Assembly: GCA_963576725.1 (NCBI GenBank)
Contig: OY755236.1
Coordinates: 71,704,379-71,768,378 of the forward strand
Length of the DNA stretch: 64,000 nucleotides
Direction of reading: 5' to 3'
DNA from: Azorinus chamasolen
Taxonomy: Eukaryota; Mollusca; Bivalvia; Cardiida; Solecurtidae
Positions 25,401-37,400 of this stretch are shown in pieces; within the stretch, counting starts at the first letter, position 1, and every line of letters begins with the position of its first letter. Under the pieces are notes generated by a model, which searched no databases, was not told where the DNA came from, and saw only the letters and a list, made by a program, of their open reading frames with translations. The translations under genes were made by a program, and so were the position numbers.

Positions 25401-28400
25401 TCCATTTTCAAATGGGATGATATAAATCTCATTATTCAGTTCTTGCTAAAAATTCCTTTATTCATAATTATGTCATTATAAAAGTACAGCTGATTAATAT
25501 TCATGTGGTGTCATTATAAAAATCAAGTTGACAGCAAGTTTTCCAAATGAAAGTTATGTGGTGTTGACATCTTAACGTTTACTCCACCTTTGCAAACAAA
25601 GTAGACCCAGATTAGATGACTTCTATAAGAGCGATGTGATCAATGTCTGCTCCATTTTCCAATGGGATAATATAAATCTCATTCTTCAGTTCTAACTAAA
25701 AATTCCTTTATTCCTAATTATGTCATTATAAAAGTACAGCTGATTAATATTCATGTGGTGTCATTATTTCCTCTGACAGTTAATATTCATTGAATTAAGG
25801 TTTAAAAAATAATAACATTATCAAGCAAAATACCTGTAATAACCGATACTCCGTAAATACGCCCTTCTACATCTTTGCAAATGGAGTAGACCCAGATCAG
25901 ACGGCTCCTAGGAGCTGTCTGATCAGGGTCTGATCTGTTTGCTGAAGTTTGAATGATATAGATATGATTCTACAGTTTCTGCCCTGGCCAAACATTACCT
26001 TGTCCATGTGCCATTATAAAAAAATAATTAACATGTAATTAATATCCATGATATTATTTTTCACATGAATATTTATGGAATAAAGGGATAAACTACAAGT
26101 TCAGTCATGATGGTGTTGCTGTTTATGATGTTACAGGAGATCGATGCGGACCTTAAACAGAAGGCCAACAGACTGAAGAGTGAAGAGAAGGAGCACCTGG
26201 TTCTGGATGACAAAGATGAGGGTAAGGCGGATCTTTGTTGACAGTTTTCATGTTTAGTTTGTAATTAAAACCATGACCTGGAGAAAAGGTGTCTTTTGAA
26301 TTATGCAAATAACATACGAGCAGAGTTAAATCTGTCAAACAGTGTAGCACTGTTCTAGGTCTACAAAGCCCTGAGGAAAGTTCAAACCTTGATTGCATGT
26401 TTTGTTTTCAATGCAGCACTGTTCTAGGTGTTCAAGACTTTGAAGACAACTGTCTTAACTAGATTTCAACTGCACTACTTGTGCGTAATTAGGCACTTTT
26501 CACTACAATTTGACAGCAAATACAAGAATATTTACCCTTTTCAGTTCGTTTTATAGGTTATTGAAGATGGGATTTGGGATACATGTTAGCCCTGGTTTAC
26601 ACCTCTAGTTAAATTATGCAAACTATTTTAAAAAATGCTTGTTGAATGTACATCAAACTTGATATGTGTGTATTGAGGCAAAGGTTGTAAGTGATTAGCA
26701 TGCTACAGGCAGATTGATGATGTCATTAGCACACAGCCTGGTTCCAGATGAGTCTCCTCATATCCTGGCTCAAAGGTTGTACAGTGGTTTTGCTTGAGTC
26801 ATTTGAGAAAAAGTAGACTCACATCTGCATCATGTCATAAGCAAACAAAGCAGACCCTGATCAGACGGCTCCTACAGGAGTCATCTGATCTTGGTCTGCT
26901 CTGTTTTCAAAGGCATGCAAAGGCATTTGTATGAAGGAAAGGGTTAATAAATATAAAGGATTTTGTAAGGTTAAGTATTATAACTCCAGAACTGATTGGT
27001 ATTATTTGTTAACTGTTAAAGGGTCTGATGACGATGATGAGAGTTCTGAAGAAAGTGATGATGACGATGATGATGGTTTGGAACCATCAGGCCGTCCAAT
27101 AGCCAGAAGGAATAGACCAGATGGTGAGTTCAAACCAAATACATACACATGCAGTAGAGCATGTCTAAAGTCACCACCATGTGAATAAACAGTAGAGTCT
27201 ATCAAAGCAAGCAGCCGCTGATACATGTACATACACATATAGTAGAGCATGTCTAAAGTCACCACCAAGTGAATAAACAGCACAGTCTATCAAAGCAGGC
27301 AGCCGCTGATACATGTACATACACATATAGTAGAGCATGTCTAAAGTCACCACCATGTGAATAAACAGTAGAGTCTATTAAAGCAGGTAGCTACTGAACC
27401 ATGTACATACACATACATACACATATAGTAGAGCATGTCTAACGTCACCACTATGTGAATAAACAGTACAGTCTATCAAAGCAGGTAGCTGCTGAACCAT
27501 GTACATAAACATACAGTAGAGCATGTCTAAAGCCACCACCAAGTGAATAAATAATAGAAATAGAGTCTATCAAAACAGGTAGCTGCTGAATTATGTACAT
27601 ACACATACATACACATACAGTAGAGCATGTCTAAGATCACCACCAAGTGAATGAATAGTAGAAGTAGAGTCTATCAAAACAGGTAGCTGCTGAACTTTGT
27701 ACATACATACACATATAGTAGAGCATGTCTAAAGTCACCACCAAGTGAATAAACAGGTAGCTGCTGAACTATGTACATACACATACATAAACATGCATTA
27801 GAACATGTCTAATGTCACCACTGATTAAATAAACAGTAGAAGTAGAGTCTATCAAAACAGGTAGCTGCTCAACTATGTACATACACATAAATGATATAGT
27901 AGAGCATGTCTAAAGTCACGACCAAATGAATAAACAGTAGAGTTTATCAAAGCAGCTAGCCACTGAACCGTGTACATACAGTGGAGCCTGTCTAAAGTCA
28001 CCACCAAGTGAATAAATAGTCTATCAAAGCAGGTAGCTACTGAACCAAATATATACACATACAGTAAAGCCTGTCTAAAGTTATCACCAAGTAAATAAAC
28101 AGCGCAGTCTATCAAAGCAGGTAGCTGTATAACCATTTACCTTATGAATATTTATGGAGGAAATAAGGACACAAATATAGATAAGTCAAGAATTTACTAG
28201 AAAAACTTTAGGTTTATATCTGTGTCATCTTAAGCAAACAGGGTATACCCTGGTCAGATGGCTTCTAGGAGAGCTGTCTCATCTGGGTCTGCTCTGTTTG
28301 CAAATGCATGAAAAAGCATCTCAATCAGTTAAAGGGTTATTGCGTGATGAAAGTAATGCAAATACCACCTTTGAGAAATAAGACCGTAACTCCATCAAAG

Positions 28401-31400
28401 ATTAAATATTACACATCTTCGTAGACTCTTAAGTGGTTGTTTTATAGAGGTTTTACTGTACTTTTACCACTGTTGTACCAAGAACTTTCATTGACAGCTA
28501 TTTCCTTTAGAATGCTAGATTCATGCTCACTGGTTTAAATTTGGGGAACTGCTGTTGGTAATACTAAGGAGCCATTCCATACTAAACACTATAAACTATT
28601 TAGTCTTACCTTTGGTGTAAAACTTCATTGCATTCTCTAGAAAATTAGATGGTGAGGGTTAATAACAGATTAGTTTTACAATACTTTCATGCACTTATCG
28701 GTATTCATTATAACTTACCAGCACACAGATAATATGTAACCCTTTACTCTATGGGTTCTTGTTTTTCTCAATGCATGCTAAGGAATGATTTTCTTTTTCA
28801 AAATTAAATGTAATGGATTATTTCTATAACCATCAGTTATATATAATTGTTGTTCTGTGTCTTTGTCAGAACACAACTAGGAATATTAGTTTAGTCATCA
28901 CAATTCATTGTAATTTATATATATGGTTTATGTGTATCGATATGTCCATCTACCTGCAATAAATTCCATAAAAACATTGGATCAAATGTTGAATTCATTA
29001 ATATTAATGACATGTTTAGGAAAATTGTAAACCCTTTCCATCATATAAACACTTTTTCTCACTTTGCTAACAAAGTAGACCCTGGTCATATGGCTACTGT
29101 AGGTGCTGACTGATCAGGGTCTGTTCTATTTGCTTATGAAATAATATAGATCTGGATCTACAGTTAAAACTTCCCTTGTTAATGATGCTAGTAAATATTT
29201 CTGCAAATTGATATTCATAGAGTCATTATTTTTCACATGAATATTCATGAGGGAAAGGGTTAAATGAATTTTGTATATGGATGTTTGTCTGTATATTTTT
29301 ATAAAAGAGTGTTTACATGTTTTAAGTGTGGTTAACCCTTTACTGTATTATTCTTTTATGCTTTTGCAAACCGGGCAGACCCAAATCAGACAGCTCTTAT
29401 TGGAGTTGTTTTATCAGGATCTGCTCTGTCAACTTGTGTTCTATTTATCTGATTCTCTACAGATTGCCTTGGCAATAATTTCCTTGTTTTATATTTTTAT
29501 TGTGATAACTAAATTATAAATTGTTATGGGTAGACAACATAAAGACTCATCAGGTAACCGTAAAGGGTTAACTGTTTCAGTACTGTGAATGAATTTGTGA
29601 TTACTATTGCAAATAGATGTATCCAGATGAGACACTGAGTAACTGGATATCTTATCAGGATCCATACTGTTTGACACTCGGATCATGTGTTTGATTAGAA
29701 ATTGGGAGAGATATAGCAGATGCAAGTTTTAAGACAAACATTAACCCATTCCTCCATAGGCTATTTTTAGATCCAACCTCTTTGAATAAATCTACCCAAA
29801 AGGAGCATTAACTAGAGAAAAGAAAGTTTTTAGAATTTTGTAGTTTGAAACCATTGTGATATATAGAGCATTTGCTCCTATAGTAGCAAATGCTCTATTT
29901 ATCACAATGGTTTCATTAAGTGACTTTTACAGAGGCATAGAAAGGTGTATTTATGGAGGAAAGGGTTAATTACGGTATTAAGGATTAATATTAAGGTTTG
30001 AATACAAGAAAATGTATTGGTATTTGCATACAGTGTAGACTCGGGCTAGAGGACTTCTAATGGAACCCTCTGATCAGAGTCTGCAATATTTCCTTTTCAA
30101 AAACCTTTAAATGCTGGATCATTCCAATTTGAAAATTCAGCTATCAAGGGGTTAACTCGATTGATGATCAACACTGGCAGTTTAATGTGATTGACAGCCT
30201 ACAGTGTGCTTTATTTTAAAATAAACTCTTTTCTGTAGTTGATTTTATGGTGGACCCTGATGGTAAGTTCAGAAGCACAGATTCTAGCTCTTCAACCTGC
30301 ATTACACTAGTTTCTATGTTTATTTTACCATATTTAGAAGTGTGATCCAGAAATAACCGAATTACCCTAAATATTTGGCAGACATACTTTTAAATAGACA
30401 AATAATGCAGACTGAGATCAAATATGCTCAAGAAGGAGTAGTTTGATTAGCATCTACTCCATTATTTCCAATTAACCCTTTACTTCACAAATACACTTTT
30501 TCAGACATTTGCAAATAGAGGAGACCAAGGTCAGAGGGCTACTGTAAGAGCCATCTGGTCAAGGTCGGAGCTGTTTGCTTATGGAATAATGTAGATCTGA
30601 CTTAACAGTTTCTGCCATGGCAACATTTCCTGTGTTAAATATGCCATTTTAAAAATCCATCTAATTAGTATATATGATGTCATTATTTTTTTCATAAATA
30701 TTCGTGAAGAAAAGGGTTAAAAGTATCAAAATGATACAGAATTGACTGATTCAACAGTGCAAACAAAGGTAGGGGAAGATGCTTTAATATGTAGGGTATA
30801 TACGGTATAATTAAGCCAATCCATTGGAAAAGGTCCTAGTGGGTTCTAGCATTTTGCAAACATTGTAGACCCATACCAGTGACTGCTTCAGAGACAGTGT
30901 AATCTGCAGATGTTAATGTGTTTGATGTAGACAGATCTGCAGTGGGTCTGTGTCTGCCCTGTTTGCAAGGCCACGTGGTACCTTTTTCTTATGGAACAGT
31001 TAATTAATTCCCCAGCCTTAAGCCTTCTTGCGTGAAAAGCGCTGGGTCCCAATATTTTGACAGTTTGTGATGATATAATTTAAAAGAAATTCATGAAATC
31101 TTAAGCAGTAGATACTTGTCATATCAAATATTTTAGAGACAGGAATAACCTAGAGTGCAAATAGTTAACAATGTTTGATCCCGTAACATATTCCCTCATA
31201 GGCTATTTTTAGCTCCACTTTTTCAAAAAGTGGAGCTATTGTCATGACCCTCTCGTCGGCGTCGGCGTCTGCGTTGGTTAACCTTTTTGTTAAGGTCCTT
31301 TTCTCAGAAACCATCAAAGATATTTGGTTCATATTTGGTATGTGTGTTTACTATCACAAGGGGAACCGATTTCACAAGGGTAGGTAACCCTAAAATTAAT

Positions 31401-34400
31401 TTTGCCATAGTTTGCCCCTTTTTCGACTTAGAATTTTCATTGTTGGTTAAGTTTTATGTTCAGGTCCATGTCTCAGAAACTGTCCAAGATATTTGGTTCA
31501 TCTTTGGTATACATATTAACTATTACAAGGGGGACCCATTTCACAAGGGCAGGTAACCCTAAAATTAATTTTGCTGTTGTTATCTCCCCTTTCTGACTTA
31601 GTCTTCAACTACACTATCCAGCACCTTTTTGTTAAGGTCCTTTTCTCAGAAACCATAAAAAATATTTGGTTAATATTTGGTATGTATGTTTACTATCACA
31701 AGGGGAATCCATTTCACAAGGCTAGGTAACCCTAAAATTAATTTTGCCATGGTTATGCCCCTTTTTCGACTTAGAATTTTCATTGTTGGTTCAGTTTTAT
31801 GTTCAGGTCCATGTCTCAGAAACTGTCCAAGATATTTGGTTCATCTTTGGTATACATATTAACTATTACAAGAGGGACCCATTTCACAAGGGCAGGTAAC
31901 ACTTAATTAATTTTGCTGTTGTTATCTCCCCTTTCTGACTTAGACTTCCACTACACTATTCAGCACTAAAGAAAGTGGAGCGCGCTGTCTGCGGACAGCT
32001 CTTGTTAAATCCAACCATTAAGGTACACTTCATATACTCATTCAACATCAAAAGGGCTTCAGTCTGATATGGACCATTACTCAGTCATGCATTTTGGAAC
32101 AATGCTTTTCAAGAACAGATGAATATTGATATCCACATGTCAGCTTGTATTAAAAAAATCAAGAAAACTGCCTAGAGAAATTGGAACAGACAACATTATT
32201 GGCAGACAAAAGTTTACCATGTTTGAAAGGCCAACCCTTTACTCCATGAATATACATGTAAGAAATAACAACATCATGAATATTAATTACTAAAAATTTT
32301 ACAGTGGCATATGAGCACAGGATTTTTTTGTTATGGCAGAAACTACAGAATTAGATTGATGTAATTCCATTTGCAAGCAGAGCCCACACTGATCAGACAG
32401 CTCCTACGGGAGTCATCTGATCTGGGTCTACTCTTATTGCAACAGCACTACCAGATGTATCTATGGAGTAGAGGGTTATGGGAGGCTTGTTTTCTGCATT
32501 TTGAAATGTTAAACAGAATAATTCGTATGTGTGTTTTACAAGAAAATATTGTTATCTCCTGTATCCTTGGCTTAACCCTTTTTCACCATGAATATTCATG
32601 TTAGAAATAATGATATCATGAATATTAATTAAATTAATTGTTAGAATAGCACATGGACACAGGAATTTTGGTCATGGCAGGAACTGTAGAATCATATCTA
32701 TATTGTATCATAAGCAAACAGAGCAGACCCTGATCAGACTTCTCCTAGAGAAGCCATCTGATCTGAGTCTACTCTGTTTGCAAAGGTGTAGAATGATGTA
32801 ATTATGGAGTAAAGGGTTAAAACAGTTATGAACTTTAGCATGTCAGTGTTGTCAACTTCCCTATTTCCTTACCCCTAAATCATTTAACCCTTTATGTAAT
32901 GAGTATTCATGTAAAAAATAGTGACTTTATCAGCAGAGTTTTTACAGTGAAATATAAAGTAGGGAATTTTGAGTTTTAGTTATTGTAGGTGTTATAAAAT
33001 CAGATCTATATTAATTTTTAAGCAAATAGATTAGACCCAGATCAGGTCTACTCTGTGAATGCGTAAATGCGTAGCATGTTTTTATCAAGCAAAGGGTTAA
33101 CATTTGTTAACACACAATTTCTTGAATCTGTATATGTACTTTAACCCTTTACTCTATGAATATTCATGTCAGAAATCATGACTACGTGAATATCAATAAG
33201 TTGAATTTTTATAACGGTACATGAACACAGGAAATTTTGGCCATGGTGGGGAAAGTATAGAATCAGATGTAAACTATAGAATCAGAGTAGACCCTTATCA
33301 GATGGCTCCTATAGGAGCTGTCTGATCTGGATGTACTCTGTTTATAAAGGCATAGAAAGGTGTATTTATGGAGTAAAGGATTAGTATACATATTTGTTAT
33401 ATATATTTGGTCATTCTGAGGTAGAGGACCTGGGTCTGGACATCACCAACACTATCTCAGAGACTTACAAGTAGACATTCCAACTGATGTTACAAATTTA
33501 CACAATAAATTACATTCATGAAACTCATGATCATGCAAAAACTACTATTACCATTTTTGAATTTGATCATGTAAAGAATTTATGAATATTTACATATCAA
33601 TATTTGACTCTTATAAACCTTTCCCTCATATAAACGTGTTTTAATGCATTTGCAAACACAGACGACCAAGATCAGATGTCTAGTATAGGAGCCATTTGAT
33701 CAGGGTCTACTCTGTTTGCTTTTGGTATACATATGTAATATAAATCTCAGTCTACATTTTCTGCCCACGCCAAAATGTCATGTATTCATAATAATTATGC
33801 CATTATAAAAAAAATAACATAATGAATATTCATGGTGTCATTATTTCTTACATGAATATTCAACAGGAAAAGGATTAAGTAATAAAGAGAAAAACATTGA
33901 TATGTATATTATTATAAAACATGACAATTTATTACAATATTCTCTAAATAATTCCACACAAATATTAATGATCATCATAAGTAGAGGATGTGTTGTGTGC
34001 AACACCTATACAGCTTGGTGAAAGGTCAAGGTTACAGTAGGGACATCAATATCATGTGGACACATTTTTAGTTGTTGGTATTTTAACCCTTTCCCTCATA
34101 TAACCGCATTTTCGCGCATTTGCAAACAGAGTAGACCCTGATCAGCCATTTGATCAGGGTCTGCTCTGTTTGCTTATGGAATTTGAAAGGTCTGTTTATT
34201 TACCTCTAAAATGTCTACAATATTCCACCTTCCATATTTCATTATAACTATTTTGTCGAACAATATTCAGTAAGTATTCAAAGTTGAAATAAACATAGAA
34301 CAGGGAAAGGGTTAAACAAATAGACTTATACTTACTTTAGAAGATATCTGCATGTAGATGACTTTCTGCTAATTAGAATTTGCTCAGCAAAGTAGAGCTT

Positions 34401-37400
34401 TATAACTTCTGAATGGATACTCGTGAATCATTTAGCTCCTTGAATGTGGTATACAAGAGTACTGGTATTTGCAAACAGTGTACACCCAGATCAGTTGGCT
34501 CCTAGATGAACTCTCTGATCAAGGCCTACAATGGATTTATTGAAATCTTACAGTAAATTTAAGTCTTTTTCACACTGATTGGACTCTACCATTAACTCTT
34601 TCCTTTATATAAACGTGTTTTCACGCATTTGCAAACAGAGTAGACCCAGATCAGATGGCTCCTATAGGAGGGTCTGCTCTGTTTGCTAATGGAATTTGAT
34701 AGACATGTTTCTTTACTGTCTAAAATGTTCCACCTTCCATATTTCATTGTAACTATTTTGTCCATGAATATTAAGTAGATACTGAAATTTGGAATAGACA
34801 TAGAACGGGGAAGGGTTAAGTAATAATGGACTAATCCATTTTGACAATTCATCATTCAAAGGATTAGTTATAAGAATGCTAAAGTTTAAGGTTAGAATGC
34901 ACAGTGTGTACTGTTCCTATATTTTCATAGCTCAGCTACTTGGTTATGGTATTTCTGCACGCTAATGTATGTTTGATAAATTGCACTTTGAATGCTCAAT
35001 CAGGGTCCGAATGTATGACTCGCAAACTGTATAGTTGAAGAGAAATGAAGAAAGAATTAACTTTAGTTGTAGTAGTTCATAAGTCATGCACTAGGTATAG
35101 AGAGTATAACATATAGTAGGACTTGCTCATAATTGTATTTGTTTGACTTGGTAGTATAACACTTTACTCCATAGATATGCTTTTTGATGCCTTTGCAAAC
35201 AGAGTAAATCCAGATCAGATGGCTCCTGTTGGAGCTGTCTGATAAGAGTCTGCTCTGTTTGTTAATCAAATTATATAGATCCGATTCTACAGTTTATGCT
35301 ATGGCCAAAATTTCCTGTGTTCATGTGCCATTGTAAAAAGATAATCTAATTTATATTCATGAAGTCATAATACCGGGTATTCATGGAGTAAAGGGTTAAC
35401 TTGGATTTTTAGTCAACTTTTGGACAGAACGATATTTACTGAAGAACTTCTTGATAAAACCTTTGAAGACCTGTACAGACTACTTCATGTTCTTAACAGA
35501 ACAGTATATCAACTTGTGATTTAGAATGGTCTTGCTCATATTTTTTAACCATTTGAGTCAAGGAAACAAGTTAACTGGCATTTGCAAACTGTGTAGACCA
35601 ATACTAAAGGGTTTCTGGAGGAGCTCTCTTATCAGGGTCTGCACTGTTTGTCATTCTAACAAAATGTACCTGTTGGTATTGAATTGTCTCTAGTGTTAAC
35701 CAATGAATGACTATTCCACTGAAAATTTAGCCCCTTCATTGCCATGGAGGCAGGTCTGTGATATCATAAGCAAACAGTTTGGATCAAGATGATACGCAAA
35801 GTAACTCGACATCTCATCAGTATCCAAGCTGTTTTACACTCAGTCTCTGTTTGTCTTTTGTTCTTTTTGCAAGAAATTGAGCAAGCGCCCATTCTAAAAC
35901 TTTGAGCAGATGAAAATGTGTCCAGCAAACAAAATTCTGGTACCGGTACTGAAAGAATTAGCATTGAAGTGTTAGATAAAGAAATTCTGGGTATTGCAAT
36001 AGTCTTGGTGTAATACTACCTGTCATCATGTAGAGACATTTAACTTTGCTGTAACGTCTAACCTCTTTAGAACAATTTCATCAAACTTCACAAACATGAG
36101 CATCATTAGAATGGCTGCAATCTTGCAAAGGACTGTAATTAAAACTTTGATTGCAGGGAATGAGTTCATCGTCATTTACATACACTGTAGCCCCATATCC
36201 GAGGGCTCCTAGAGGAGCCCCCTGATCAGGGTCTGCACTGTTTGTCATTCAAAATCCTCTCACAGAGTTTACCCTTTCATACTGTATGGACTCGTTTGGA
36301 CCAATAAACAATGATGGACTATTCCACTCTGAAAATTCATTGTTGAAAAGGTTACCTGAATTAATTGAATATTTTGAAATCCTAGAATGTTATAGGCATT
36401 CTCTTGTATGTGTCTTTTGTTTTCTCTGTCTAAAGGGAATCTCATCGTATTTTTGTTGGTTTTACATATTATTTAGAAGAGTATTCTGGCATTTATGGGG
36501 CAGTGATGGGATTTACAAATGTAGAAGAATGTACTTGCATTTTTAGGGTTTTTACACATGTATTCGGACAAGTATGTAGATGCAATGAGAGGTTTACGTA
36601 ATTATGTATTTAGAAGATTATTAGCTTGCCAAGTATGAGCATACTTTACTATTTTTCATTGTGTGTTTTTTAGCGGCTGGAGCAGAGAGGCGTGTCCAGG
36701 GTAATATGATGGGAGACATAAGTGAGGTATATATAAAAACGAGCAATCTGTGCACCATGTTTGACCCTTTACTCCATAAATATGCCTATGTAAGCCGTGA
36801 GCAAAAAGAGAAGACCCAGATCAGACCTCTCTTATAGAAGCCATCTGATCAGGGTCTACTCTGTTTTCTTATTGAATTATACAGATGTGAATCTTTAGTT
36901 TCTGCTATGACCAAACTGTTATGTGTTCATATGCCGTTTTTAATGATAATCTAATTAATATTCATGGTGTCATCATTTCTTACATAAATGTTCATGGAGT
37001 ATAGGGTTAACATTTAGTTCTCTGTTGGTTTGTCATCAGGATTCAAACTGTTTGAAACTGTGATTGTAAGTTTGAAAAGAATTTGATGCTAAATGCAGCT
37101 TGGAAGTAATGTGGACAGTTTCATTGGGAGCTCTCTGCATTAATTTCATCCTGTATTAAGCTGTGACTGGCCTGTAATAAAAAGATATCACTACAGTAGT
37201 CAAGTTAGAACATACCTCAATGAAATTCATGGTACCTAGTACATGTAAATGATGTCTTAGTGCAATCAAAACTATCTAACAGAAATAGACAAAAAATGTA
37301 CAGAAAAAACAACTGAACTGGAAGTTAAATTTAATATGAATATCGGTCTTGAAGACAGGTGGCTGCTTAATGCAGGGTGACAGTCATGCAGAAAGCTTCT

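Noticed and set aside
26931..27188. Independent acidic small protein
   Set aside because: It is CLUAP1 exon 10 read into its introns.
27152..28136. CRISPR-like array
   Set aside because: Units are diverged, spacers are not unique relative to repeats, and the context is a eukaryotic intron; it is a minisatellite.
31287..31556. 89-residue open frame with internal repeats
   Set aside because: It is the translation of the 170-bp tandem units of a non-coding element; the same frame is broken in the other units.
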